In this document: positions 17,163 through 25,437 of the stretch, piece after piece
How positions within the stretch are numbered: position 1 is the stretch's first letter
Layout: the number at the start of each line of letters is the position of its first letter
Origin: Mycolicibacterium boenickei
GTDB lineage: Bacteria; Actinomycetota; Actinomycetes; Mycobacteriales; Mycobacteriaceae
Assembly (NCBI RefSeq): GCF_010731295.1
Contig: NZ_AP022579.1
Span: 3,906,001-3,970,000, forward strand
Direction of reading: 5' to 3'
DNA length: 64,000 bases
Position numbers and translations under genes: made by a program
The notes under the pieces: generated by a model
Database searches by the model: none
What the model was told of the DNA's origin: nothing
The model's input: only the letters and a program-made list of their open reading frames with translations

Positions 17163-18506
17163 ATGATCGAGAGAATCAAGGGCAGGCCGTTGTGGCGGCT
17201 GGTGTTCGACGCCGACGGTGACGTCGACGACGCGACATTGACCGAACTGCGTGACGGGGTCGGCGCCGAGGGGCTCACCGATCTGGTGCTGTTCTCACAC
17301 GGCTGGAACAACGACGAGGCCGCGGCGCAGTCGCTGTACGCCAGGTGGTTCGACCTGTTGGCAGACCAGCTCGACCCGGAGCGCAAGGTCGGATTCGTCG
17401 GCATCCGCTGGCCGTCGCAACTGTGGCGCGACGAACCGATCCCGAACTTCGACGATGCGCAGGCGGCGGACGGAGGTGGCGCCGCAGCACTGGGGGAGCG
17501 GGCGGGTACCGAGGCCGGGCCGGCCACCATCGATCCTGCCGAGCTGGCCGACCTGAAGGACATGTTCCCCGACGGCAGTGCACATCTGGACGCGATCGCC
17601 GAACTGCTGGAGCAGCCGCCGACCGCCGAGCGGGCGGGCACGTTGTTCGACGAGTTGCGGAAGTTCAATGCGGCCACCAAGACCGGATTCGACGACGGGG
17701 AGGAAGACAAGCCGGTGCGGGTGCCCGGCATGCTCGACGATCAGCGTGACCCCGTCGACGTGTTCAACCGGTTTGCCGACCGATTGGCCGATGCCGGAGT
17801 GCAGTTCGGCGGCGGGGGCGGTGAGGCAGGCCTCGGCGATCTGGGCAGCAAGCTCTGGCACGGCGCAAAAGAAGTCCTGCGGCAGCTCAGCTACTGGAAG
17901 ATGAAGAACCGTGCCGGCGTCGTCGGGAAGAAGGGGCTCGGCCCGGCGATCGACAACCTGGCGGACGCTCACCCGGATCTGCGGATCCATCTGATCGGGC
18001 ACAGCTTCGGTGCCCGGCTGGTGTCCTTCGCCCTCGACGGGATCGACGACCGCGACCCGTCACCGGTGAAATCGGTGACCCTGCTGCAGGGCGCGTTCTC
18101 GCGGTTCACCTTCACCAAGGGCCTGCCGTTCCGGGACGGCGACGGTGCTCTGGTCGGGCGGCTGGCACGCATCGACGGCCCGATGGCCGTCTGCTACTCC
18201 AGCCACGACCGGGCACTGGGGACGTTCTACCCCTTGGCGTCGCTGACCGCGGGGGAGGATGCCGCCGCGATCGAAGATCCGCTGGCCCGCTGGCGGGCGA
18301 TGGGCGCGACGGGGGCATTCCGCAGCGAGACGCAGGTTCTGGACGATCCGGGGGTGCCGTATCCGTTCCAGCCCGGACAGATCCTGAACCTGGATTCGTC
18401 GGCGGTGGTGGCCAAGGACGACGGCCCGTCGGGCGCGCACAGCGACATCTTCCACAAGGAACTGTGCTGGGTTGCCGCGGCCGCGGGGAAGATGAACGCG
18501 GCTTGA
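17163..18506 (+). CDS. alpha/beta hydrolase
   Basis: A 447-aa alpha/beta hydrolase-like protein. FSHGWNND (44-51) supplies the oxyanion HG region and GHSFGAR the nucleophile elbow with Ser281. A ~190-residue acidic, Gly-rich insertion lies between the first strands and the elbow. Candidate acid and His residues lie in the C-terminal third, with the His probably in SGAHSDIFHKE. No signal peptide, so it is cytoplasmic. ATG 17163 has a GAGGAGG-like site and follows the subtilisin by 21 nt. Substrate unknown; esterase or lipase action on a cluster product is possible. Confidence 0.75.
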   Translation: MIERIKGRPLWRLVFDADGDVDDATLTELRDGVGAEGLTDLVLFSHGWNNDEAAAQSLYARWFDLLADQLDPERKVGFVGIRWPSQLWRDEPIPNFDDAQAADGGGAAALGERAGTEAGPATIDPAELADLKDMFPDGSAHLDAIAELLEQPPTAERAGTLFDELRKFNAATKTGFDDGEEDKPVRVPGMLDDQRDPVDVFNRFADRLADAGVQFGGGGGEAGLGDLGSKLWHGAKEVLRQLSYWKMKNRAGVVGKKGLGPAIDNLADAHPDLRIHLIGHSFGARLVSFALDGIDDRDPSPVKSVTLLQGAFSRFTFTKGLPFRDGDGALVGRLARIDGPMAVCYSSHDRALGTFYPLASLTAGEDAAAIEDPLARWRAMGATGAFRSETQVLDDPGVPYPFQPGQILNLDSSAVVAKDDGPSGAHSDIFHKELCWVAAAAGKMNAA

Positions 18507-18529
18507 GTCCGCTGTCCCGGTACTTGCGC

Positions 18530-19720
18530 CTATGCGGCAATCACCTTGAGAGGCAAGTGTTCGTGGCGGCGGATGATGTTGTTGACCGCCCATGTGGGCG
18601 TACCCGCTAGCTCTATCCGGTCCACGCGCTCGAGCAGCGCCCGCAACATCGCGGTCGTTTCCAAGCGCGCCAGGCCCTGTCCGGCGCAAGCGTGGGCACC
18701 GTGTCCGAAACCGACGTGACGGCCGGCGTCACGTCGGATGTCGAATACCGCCGGGTTGTCCCACTCGCGTTCGTCCCGGTTGGCGGAGGCATAGATCACC
18801 AGAACTCGCGCGCCCGAGGGGATTTGCACTCCAGCGATTTCAGTCTGCTGTGCCGTGCACCGCGCAAAGGCGCGCAGCGGTGGCTCGCAGCGAACGGTTT
18901 CATTGACGGCGTTTGGCAAGAGGTCGGGTTCGTCCTTGAGCAGTTGCCACTGGTCGGGGTGGTTGGCGAAGAGATTCAGCGCATTGGCGATAGCGCTCAT
19001 GGTGGTATCGATCGACGGGGCGATGTAGTCGACGAGCAACGGTGGGCACTCGTGGTGCGCCAATTTGCCTTCGTCCGCGGCGGCGAGTAGCTCATCTGCC
19101 ATGCTGCCCTCGATGACGTTGCGCTCGCGCACCACGCGCCGGGCGAACCGCAGCATGCGCATAGTTTTGGGCACCGCCTTGATCGCCTGCCAGTTGAGCG
19201 GACCGAGTACGTCGAATGTTGCTCCGGCCCAGGCAACCAAGTGATCGCGTTGATCGCGCGGCCACCCGATGAGGTCGGGCACGACCGCCAGCGGCAGCGC
19301 GGCCGCGAGGTCGTCGACGCCGTCGATATCGCGCTTGCCGAGCGCTGTCTCGACCACGCTACGGGCCGTGTCGTCGACGGTGTCGCTGATGGCCCGCAGA
19401 GCACGTGGCAGCATGCGGTGCGCGACGCGCTTGCGGCGTTGGTCGTGCTCGACACCGTCGCTGTTGAGCGTGGTGCCATACGACATTCGGTTGGTGATCG
19501 GATTGAGTGCCACACCCTGACCCGACAGAAAGGTCTTGTCGTCGCGTAGCACCGATTTGCACTCGGCGTAGCGCGGCACCGCATATGCCCGTTGTTTCGC
19601 CAGCCACACCACCGGACCGAGGTCGCGCATTCTCTGGTAGTGGGGGTAGGGGTCGGTGATGGCGTCGACCGAGTAGATGTCGGGTTCGTAGATGGGGAGG
19701 CCGGCGGGTGGGCGTCGCAT
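18530..19720 (-). CDS. cytochrome P450
   Basis: A 396-aa soluble bacterial P450. The I-helix has APSIDTT, with the acid-alcohol pair Asp-Thr retained. The K-helix ExxR is ETVR, followed by the ANRDEREW region. The heme loop is FGHGAHACAG with Cys345 as thiolate ligand. ATG 19720 has a GAGAGG site about 13 nt upstream; an ATG at 19735 is possible. Last gene of catabolic module A, 40 nt after the amidohydrolase. It needs ferredoxin and reductase from elsewhere. Presumably it hydroxylates or demethylates the pathway substrate before ring cleavage. Confidence 0.92.
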   Translation of the reverse strand: MRRPPAGLPIYEPDIYSVDAITDPYPHYQRMRDLGPVVWLAKQRAYAVPRYAECKSVLRDDKTFLSGQGVALNPITNRMSYGTTLNSDGVEHDQRRKRVAHRMLPRALRAISDTVDDTARSVVETALGKRDIDGVDDLAAALPLAVVPDLIGWPRDQRDHLVAWAGATFDVLGPLNWQAIKAVPKTMRMLRFARRVVRERNVIEGSMADELLAAADEGKLAHHECPPLLVDYIAPSIDTTMSAIANALNLFANHPDQWQLLKDEPDLLPNAVNETVRCEPPLRAFARCTAQQTEIAGVQIPSGARVLVIYASANRDEREWDNPAVFDIRRDAGRHVGFGHGAHACAGQGLARLETTAMLRALLERVDRIELAGTPTWAVNNIIRRHEHLPLKVIAA

Positions 19721-19760
19721 TGAGAGTCCTCTCATGACGTTGGCGGTGGACGGTTGCTCA

Positions 19761-20711
19761 CTATCGGTACTGAAGGAACTCTTGTGTGTTCGCGGATGTC
19801 ACTGCCCGCCAGTCGGTGTCGGGGTCGGAGTCAAGGGCGGCGACCTGTTGGCCCACGGCAAACGCCGGTGTCCAGCAGTAGTCGCTGCCGTAAAGAATGC
19901 GATTGGACCCGACTACGTCCCGAAGCACTCCGGCCTGCGTCGGCAGTGGATGCCCGGCCGTGTCGAACCACATGCGCTGCAGTTGGGCAGCGGTAGTCAG
20001 AGGCCCTGGCGCATCGCCGTTGGGTGCCGGCCACAGGCTGCGGAAAAGCTCGATTCGTGCGGCAAGGAGCGGCAGCGCGGCACCGCAGTGCGGGATCAGG
20101 AAGCGAATGTGCGGATAGCGACTCATGACACTCGCGAAAATCAGGTCGGTGATGGTCCGCGTCGTCTCGAACATGAACTCGAGCATCGGAGCGGGCCGGC
20201 CCAGCGACGTGGCTTGCGCGTCCGGTGGCGACGTCGGATGGATGAAGACAATCGATTGCCGCTTGTCGAGGCATTCCCACAACGGGTCCAGCGATCCGTC
20301 ACCGAGGTAGCGTCCGGCGCTGTTGCTCAGAAGTACGACACCCGCCGCCCCGAGAACATCCGTTGCGCGTATGGCTTCGCTGATGGCGGCATCCACGTCG
20401 GGCAGCGGAAGCGAGGCGAAGAAGGAGAAGCGCTCAGGATGCGCGGCGACCGTGCGGGCTGCGAAGTTGTTGACGTGCCGCGCCAGTGCGGGGGCTTCGG
20501 CTGTGCCGGCGAACGACACACCGGGAGAGGAGAGTGACAGCAGAGCGTGCCGAATTCCGTTGTCCTGCATCAGAGACAGGTGTTGTTCGACGCTCCAGGA
20601 GGGCCACCGAGGCATGCCGTCAGGATGTTCGATGCCTGCCGCGATCGCGGCGTCGACGTAGTCGTCGGTGAGGAAGTGCGCGTGGACGTCCACCAGGGGA
20701 GTGGATGACAT
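19761..20711 (-). CDS. amidohydrolase family protein (ACMSD-like decarboxylase/hydrolase)
   Basis: A 316-aa TIM-barrel metal enzyme of the amidohydrolase-2 family, which includes 2-amino-3-carboxymuconate-semialdehyde decarboxylase and aromatic acid decarboxylases. Metal ligands are visible: HxH in VDVHAHF (8-14), a His in FIHPTS, a His in IPHCGAALP and the Asp in LYGSDYCW. ATG 20711 lies 10 nt after the stop of the FAD monooxygenase. The operon context (hydroxylation, ring cleavage, FAH hydrolase) suggests decarboxylation or hydrolysis of a ring-cleavage intermediate. The exact reaction cannot be read from sequence. Confidence 0.82.
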   Translation of the reverse strand: MSSTPLVDVHAHFLTDDYVDAAIAAGIEHPDGMPRWPSWSVEQHLSLMQDNGIRHALLSLSSPGVSFAGTAEAPALARHVNNFAARTVAAHPERFSFFASLPLPDVDAAISEAIRATDVLGAAGVVLLSNSAGRYLGDGSLDPLWECLDKRQSIVFIHPTSPPDAQATSLGRPAPMLEFMFETTRTITDLIFASVMSRYPHIRFLIPHCGAALPLLAARIELFRSLWPAPNGDAPGPLTTAAQLQRMWFDTAGHPLPTQAGVLRDVVGSNRILYGSDYCWTPAFAVGQQVAALDSDPDTDWRAVTSANTQEFLQYR

Positions 20712-20721
20712 GAGCGATCGC

Positions 20722-22287
20722 CTAACTGGTCTGGATGGGTGGCTGGGCGTTGTATGCCTGAGTGGACGACATGAACCCCGGTATGGCCGCGCACAGGTTC
20801 CACACGTCGCGGCCCGAGCACATGACCGTGCGGTCAGGCCGGATAACAGCGGCGGTGGCGTGACCGTGCCGTAGCCATCGTTCCAATTCGTCCCCAGGTT
20901 CGGCGACGTGCACGACGATGCCGTGTTCTTCGAGCATGGCGCATTGGAACGCGAGCGGGCGTGTCGTGGTGACGAGCGCGAAGCCGTTGCCCAGCAACGC
21001 GTCCAGTCGCTGCCCATCGGCCAGAACCAGGTTGGGGCACAGGGCTCCGGCGAGGTGGCGGGGTCTGCGGCTTCTGATGACCAGTGCCGAATCGTGCAGG
21101 CGGGGGGTGGTGCCGTCGGTGAGCTTGTCGCGCAGATTGGGTATCAACCGCAGCCGGGGTGCGACGGTGCGCCGCACCATGTTTCCGATACGCCCACCGG
21201 CTGTCATGGCCCAACCCATGGCCAGTGCCAGGCTGATCATGCTGCGCGCGTGGGGTTTCCGCTCCTGTTCATAGGTGTCCAGCAGGCTGGCGGGCAGGTT
21301 CCCGTTGATGACGCCGGCGAGTTTCCACGCCAGGTTCATCGCGTCGCGCAGGCCCGCACCCATGCCTTGCCCGATGAAAGGCGGAGTGAGGTGGGCGGCG
21401 TCGCCGAGGAGGAGCACATTGCGGTCCCGCCAGTTGTCGGCGATTTGTGCGCGAAAGGTGTACTCGGTCACGCGTAGGAGCTCGAGTTGATCGTCGGCGA
21501 GATCGCCGACCCATGGGGCGATCAGGGGCCGCAGAGTCGCCATCGTGCTGAAGTCGGCCGCAGTTTCCGAAGGCAGCAGCCGAAATTCCCAGCGGTAGCG
21601 GTCCGGCCCGATCCGCATGTAGGTCGCAGCCCGAACGGGATCGCATACCTGATGCACACCATCCCACTGATCGAGCTCGGCCTCGGTGACCACGTCGGCG
21701 ACCAGCCAGCGCTGCTCGAAGCGCAGGTCTTCCATGGCGGCACCGATGGCGGCTCGCACGATGCTGTTGGCGCCGTCGCAGCCCAGCACGTAGCAGGTTT
21801 CGACGGCGTGCTCTGTTCCGGTGGCACGGTCGGCGTAGGTCATCCGCACGCGGCCCGGCTCGTTCTGGGTGATGCCGGTGACCTCGGAATTGCCGCGCAG
21901 CTCCACATTCGGGCGCTTGGCCATGTTGGCGCGCAGCTGCTCTTCCAGTACGGGTTGGTCGAACATGTTGGCCTGGGGGAAGCCATGCCTGCTGCGGGCG
22001 GGGTCGCGGTCGAACTGTGCCAGCGTGCGGTGGTTCTGGTCGAGCAGGCGCAACCCGAGCGCCGGTCGGGATATCGCGGCGAATTCTTCGGCCACGCCGA
22101 GGCGGGCGAGAATACGATGAATCTCGTCATCGAGGTGGACCGCGCGCGGCTGGGGATAGACCGACTCCCAGCGGTCGAGAACCAGCGTCGGCACGCCGTA
22201 GTCCGCGAGCAATGTCGCCGCGGTGATGCCGGTCGGCCCCGCTCCGACGACGACTACGGGAACGGATTTCGTTACAGCGTCAGGCAT
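20722..22287 (-). CDS. FAD-dependent aromatic monooxygenase (MhpA/PheA-like)
   Basis: A 521-aa class A flavoprotein hydroxylase. It has the FAD-binding GAGPTGITAATLLADYG near the N-terminus (about 13-29), a CYVLGCDGANS segment matching the DG motif of this family, and LLLGDAAHLTPPFIGQGM, the GD motif that binds the FAD ribityl and pyrophosphate. A thioredoxin-like C-terminal region follows, as in MhpA. It probably ortho-hydroxylates a phenolic substrate to give the catechol for the extradiol dioxygenase in the same operon. ATG 22287 is preferred over the longer frame because the FAD motif then lies at the usual distance from the N-terminus. Confidence 0.9.
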   Translation of the reverse strand: MPDAVTKSVPVVVVGAGPTGITAATLLADYGVPTLVLDRWESVYPQPRAVHLDDEIHRILARLGVAEEFAAISRPALGLRLLDQNHRTLAQFDRDPARSRHGFPQANMFDQPVLEEQLRANMAKRPNVELRGNSEVTGITQNEPGRVRMTYADRATGTEHAVETCYVLGCDGANSIVRAAIGAAMEDLRFEQRWLVADVVTEAELDQWDGVHQVCDPVRAATYMRIGPDRYRWEFRLLPSETAADFSTMATLRPLIAPWVGDLADDQLELLRVTEYTFRAQIADNWRDRNVLLLGDAAHLTPPFIGQGMGAGLRDAMNLAWKLAGVINGNLPASLLDTYEQERKPHARSMISLALAMGWAMTAGGRIGNMVRRTVAPRLRLIPNLRDKLTDGTTPRLHDSALVIRSRRPRHLAGALCPNLVLADGQRLDALLGNGFALVTTTRPLAFQCAMLEEHGIVVHVAEPGDELERWLRHGHATAAVIRPDRTVMCSGRDVWNLCAAIPGFMSSTQAYNAQPPIQTS

Positions 22288-22321
22288 TTCGGTCCTCGGC
22301 TCGGCCTTAGTCGGTCCGCGC

Positions 22322-23260
22322 TCACGCGTACCGCACCGAGGTGCGCTGGGTGCCGAGGTCGATGGCACCGTCGTCGGTAGCCACCGACAGTTCCACGACG
22401 TCCCCGTGCTGCAGATACTTGGGATTACCGGCTTGACGCGAGAAGAACGCCTTCCATTTCAAGGCGGGCGGCAGCAGCGATCCGATGATCTCGACAGGCT
22501 TGGGCGGTGCGCTCAAGGCCGTACCCGCAGGCGTGCCGGTCAGGACGAGGTCACCGGGACTGAGGTGCTGGAACCGGGCCAAAGACTGCAGTGCCTGCAG
22601 GGGTTTGTAGATCATGTCGCCGTCGACCAGCATGTTCTGGCGAACCTCGCCGCTCACCCGCAGTTCCAGGCGCAGGTCGCCGAACCGCTTGAGCTCGTCA
22701 GCCGTCAACAAGACCAGCGCCGGGCCGACCGGCGTGAATGTCGGGTACGACTTGGCTTCGTAGAACTGCGTTTGCGGCAGCTGAATATCCCGGGCGGAGA
22801 CATCGTTGGTGACGACCAGGCCGGCGACATAGTCGGCGAGGTTCGCCTCGGTGACCTCGGTTCCGACCGGAAGCTCGCGTCCGATGACCAGACCGATCTC
22901 CACCTCGTAGTCGAGAAACTTCACGTGCTGCGGCTTGACGATGTCGTGGAACGGCCCACTGATGGAACCGGACGTCTTGCGAAAGAAGGTGAGCGGGATG
23001 GTCTTCGGGTCCATACCGGCGTCTTTGACGTGCGAGGCGAAGTTGGTCATCTGGGCGACCACCCGGCAGGGCGCGGTCACGGGGGAGAGCAGATCGAGGC
23101 TGTCGACAGGCACCGCCTCCCCGCCACGCGTCGCGGCGTCTATGGCGGCCCGATCGGCGAGCAGCTCGCCGGTGGTCGTGGCCGAGGTGTCGATACGCAC
23201 GGCACCGGTGGCGGTCTGGACCCACCAGGCGTCGGCGGTGCGCAGGATTGAGATGGTCAT
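22322..23260 (-). CDS. fumarylacetoacetate hydrolase family protein
   Basis: A 312-aa protein with the FAH fold. Acidic metal ligands lie in LDYEVEIGLVIG (Glu-x-Glu), with VTNDVSARD and the conserved GDLVLTGTPAG near the C-terminus. The family covers hydrolases, isomerases and decarboxylases that cleave or tautomerise products of meta-cleavage pathways. ATG 23260 overlaps the stop of the dioxygenase gene by 4 nt (ATGA), so translation is coupled. It most likely acts directly after the dioxygenase. Confidence 0.88.
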   Translation of the reverse strand: MTISILRTADAWWVQTATGAVRIDTSATTTGELLADRAAIDAATRGGEAVPVDSLDLLSPVTAPCRVVAQMTNFASHVKDAGMDPKTIPLTFFRKTSGSISGPFHDIVKPQHVKFLDYEVEIGLVIGRELPVGTEVTEANLADYVAGLVVTNDVSARDIQLPQTQFYEAKSYPTFTPVGPALVLLTADELKRFGDLRLELRVSGEVRQNMLVDGDMIYKPLQALQSLARFQHLSPGDLVLTGTPAGTALSAPPKPVEIIGSLLPPALKWKAFFSRQAGNPKYLQHGDVVELSVATDDGAIDLGTQRTSVRYA

Positions 23261-24387
23261 GAGTTCGCTACTTTCAGCAGGCCGATGAGGCGGTGGATAT
23301 CGAATTCGTTGTCGCCTCGCAGGGCTGCGAAGATCGACTGTGCTTCGTGCGGTAGGGATTTCGGGTTGGTGCCGAGGAAGTCCTTGCTCGCCGGTGGTCC
23401 CCATTGGGCCAGGCCCGAGGCGGTGAACGGGGCCCAACCCGGTTCAAGGGTCGAGTCGAACAGGTCGCCGTCGGTGAAGTGCTCGACCATGAAGCCGTCA
23501 GGGTCACGCCAGTAGTCGAAGAGCTGACTGCCCTGGATGTGGCGCCCGATGCCCCAGGACCGGAAATAGCCTCGCTCCGTGAGGTATTCGCCGCCGGCGG
23601 CCAGCGCATCGAGATCGCATACCTGGTAGGCCGAGTGCACGTAGCGGTTCTGTGGTCCGAGGGCCAGCGCCAGCGTGTGGTGATCAGCGGGCGTCGCACC
23701 TCGGTCGCAGCGGATGAAGCTCATGGTGGGCCCACGGTCGCGCTGACCCGGGAAGTACAGGAAGTCGCTGACGATCATGCCGAGGGTGTCGAGATACCAG
23801 TTCAATGTCTCTAGGTATTTCGTCGACTGCATGACGAGGTGACCGAGCCGCTGCACCGTGGTCGGTTCCCGACGCGGGCGTTGGGTGGCGTTGATGCGGT
23901 GAATCTCGTGTCCCATGTTGTAGCGGTGCGGAGTCTGCGACGGCAACGCGTCGGGGGAGTGCATCCCCGACACGACGTGCACCGGCACGCCGCTCGGGTC
24001 GATCAGGTCGACCGCCATGCCGCCGATGGCTGCGGGCAGCGGTCTGGTCCGTGCACCGGTCGCGGTGGCCAGCCGCAGCAGGTCCGCCTCGTCGGCAGCG
24101 GCGAACGCGACTCCGAGGAACCTGCTCCGGGTGCCGCGGCGCACGATCACGCACGGCGCGGTCGAATCGCTGCCGCGTAGATGCAGTTCCTCGTCGGTTC
24201 GTAGCGACGTGGCGAAACCGAAGGCGGCCGCGAACGCCTCGGCCCGCTGAAGGTCCGGCTTCTCGAATTCCAGCCAGGCGATGTCAGCTGCCTTGATTAC
24301 GGGGTTGCGGGAGCGCCCGCAATGCTCGCCTTTCCGGGCGCCTTGCTCGCTGTGGAGCTCGTTATGTGCGCCGACCAGGTCGTTCAT
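23257..24387 (-). CDS. extradiol ring-cleavage dioxygenase (VOC, two-domain)
   Basis: A 376-aa type I extradiol dioxygenase with an N-terminal VOC module (about 30-145) and a catalytic C-terminal module. The 2-His-1-Glu iron ligands are H183 (RLGHLVMQ), H237 (DHHTLAL) and E302 (DGFMVEHF). It would open a catechol ring next to one hydroxyl using O2. ATG 24387 has a ribosome-like AGGTGTCAGGG upstream. First gene of the module A operon, controlled by the divergent TetR gene; one of the paired operators lies only 19 nt upstream of its start. Confidence 0.9.
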   Translation of the reverse strand: MNDLVGAHNELHSEQGARKGEHCGRSRNPVIKAADIAWLEFEKPDLQRAEAFAAAFGFATSLRTDEELHLRGSDSTAPCVIVRRGTRSRFLGVAFAAADEADLLRLATATGARTRPLPAAIGGMAVDLIDPSGVPVHVVSGMHSPDALPSQTPHRYNMGHEIHRINATQRPRREPTTVQRLGHLVMQSTKYLETLNWYLDTLGMIVSDFLYFPGQRDRGPTMSFIRCDRGATPADHHTLALALGPQNRYVHSAYQVCDLDALAAGGEYLTERGYFRSWGIGRHIQGSQLFDYWRDPDGFMVEHFTDGDLFDSTLEPGWAPFTASGLAQWGPPASKDFLGTNPKSLPHEAQSIFAALRGDNEFDIHRLIGLLKVANS

Positions 24388-24405
24388 CCCTGACACCTTT
24401 CGTTC

Positions 24406-24419
24406 TGACGAAATCGTCA
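24406..24419. promoter_or_regulatory. TetR operator copy 1 (TGACGAAATCGTCA)
   Basis: A 14-bp sequence with perfect TGACGA/TCGTCA half-sites around AA. A near copy lies 44 bp away at 24450-24463. It is placed just before the dioxygenase start, consistent with repression by the divergent TetR protein. Confidence 0.65.
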
Positions 24420-24449
24420 CATACGATGCAATGCTCAGTCAAGAAGTGC

Positions 24450-24463
24450 TGACGAAATCATCA
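24450..24463. promoter_or_regulatory. TetR operator copy 2 (TGACGAAATCATCA)
   Basis: Same 14-mer as at 24406 except for one base. It lies about 17 nt upstream of the putative -10 box of the TetR gene, so binding would also control the regulator itself. Confidence 0.65.
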
Positions 24464-24480
24464 AAACTGATCGATGCTGC

Positions 24481-24486
24481 TATTCT
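24481..24486 (+). promoter_or_regulatory. -10 box TATTCT, leaderless TetR promoter
   Basis: TATTCT ends 6 nt before GTG 24493, so transcription would begin at or next to the start codon. No ribosome site precedes the GTG. Supports a leaderless mRNA and the choice of start. Confidence 0.5.
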
Positions 24487-24492
24487 GAGCCG

Positions 24493-25131
24493 GTGAGCGC
24501 AGTGCAGGATGAGCCGGTCAACCGCCTCGAACGGCGGAAACAGCGCACCCGCGCAGCCCTGATCCAGGCGGCGCAGGCGCTGATCGCCGACGGCAGACTC
24601 AACGTGCCGGTCCTGGAAATCACGCAGGCGGCAGACGTCGGAATGGGTTCGTTCTACAACCACTTCGACAGCAAGGAAGCGCTGTTCGAGGCAGCCGTGG
24701 CCGATGTGCTCGACAACCACGGCGCGCTGCTTGATCGACTCACCGAGTCGATCGACGACCCGGCCGAAACATTTGCCTGCAGCTTTCGGATGACCGGCCG
24801 GCTGTTTCGGCGCCGCCCGCAGGAGAGCCAGATCCTGCTGGTCAACGGCCTCAGCCTCATAGGCTCGGACCGCGGTCTGGGCCCACGCGCATTACGGGAC
24901 ATCGCGGCCGGCGTCGCCGCCGGCCGATTCACCGTTGACGATCCCAAATTGGCTCTGGCCGTCGCTGCCGGGGCACTTCTCGGGCTGGGAAAACTCCTGC
25001 AATTGGAGCCCGAACGCGACGACGCAGCGGCCGCGGATCGGGTTACCGAAGACGTATTACGCCTGTTCGGACTGTCTGCCGAGGAAGCACACCAGATCTG
25101 TCAGCGGCCGCTTCCCGGCCTTGATCTCTGA
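24493..25131 (+). CDS. TetR/AcrR transcriptional regulator (module A)
   Basis: A 212-aa regulator. The N-terminal HTH runs from about 15 to 62 (RRKQRTRAALIQAAQALI ... VGMGSFYNHFDSKEALF). The C-terminal part is a typical ligand-binding helical domain. It is divergent from the dioxygenase operon with a 105-bp intergenic region holding two TGACGAAATCRTCA sites. It probably represses module A until a pathway substrate or CoA ester binds; the ligand is unknown. Confidence 0.9.
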   Translation: MSAVQDEPVNRLERRKQRTRAALIQAAQALIADGRLNVPVLEITQAADVGMGSFYNHFDSKEALFEAAVADVLDNHGALLDRLTESIDDPAETFACSFRMTGRLFRRRPQESQILLVNGLSLIGSDRGLGPRALRDIAAGVAAGRFTVDDPKLALAVAAGALLGLGKLLQLEPERDDAAAADRVTEDVLRLFGLSAEEAHQICQRPLPGLDL

Positions 25132-25210
25132 CGATTTTGGCTCAGGCTATTTGTCTTCGTACAAAGGTGCGGCGGGCCGGAACGCGCCGATGTGTACGCG
25201 AGCGTGGAGT

Positions 25211-25229
25211 GCGTCTTGATTACGCCCCG
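25211..25229. repeat. direct repeat R1, left copy
   Basis: GCGTCTTGATTACGCCCCG matches 36619-36637 at 18 of 19 positions in the same orientation. The pair brackets module B (about 11.4 kb). Confidence 0.55.
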
Positions 25230-25277
25230 CACCTTCAGCCGGTACCGGCGACTGTCGACCTGAGTCCTGTCGCCCGC

Positions 25278-25291
25278 TGTGTCCGAGGGGG
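25278..25291. repeat. 14-bp match to the 3' end of tRNA-Leu
   Basis: TGTGTCCGAGGGGG is identical to 37334-37347, which covers the 3' acceptor strand and part of the T-arm of tRNA-Leu(GAG) plus two flanking bases. Similarity breaks down just after it. A possible attachment-site remnant; a chance match cannot be excluded. Confidence 0.4.
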
Positions 25292-25437
25292 AGTTGTCCA
25301 GCTACGACACGGGTTGCGATCCCTCAATTGAGGCGGTGAACGCATCGCCCCACGGCGCCGAACACGCTGACAGGTCGATCTTGAACGTCGAACGGAGCTC
25401 ACCTCGGCTTCGGCCGCCCTCGGCGAAGGGTGCGGCG

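Larger units (their letters stand above)
25132..25437. other. 306-bp non-coding junction between modules A and B
   Basis: No convincing gene. It lies between the end of the TetR gene and the end of the MFS gene. It contains two short sequences repeated near tRNA-Leu: 25211-25229 matches 36619-36637 (18/19) and 25278-25291 matches the tRNA 3' end at 37334-37347 (14/14). It looks like a junction or scar. Confidence 0.5.
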
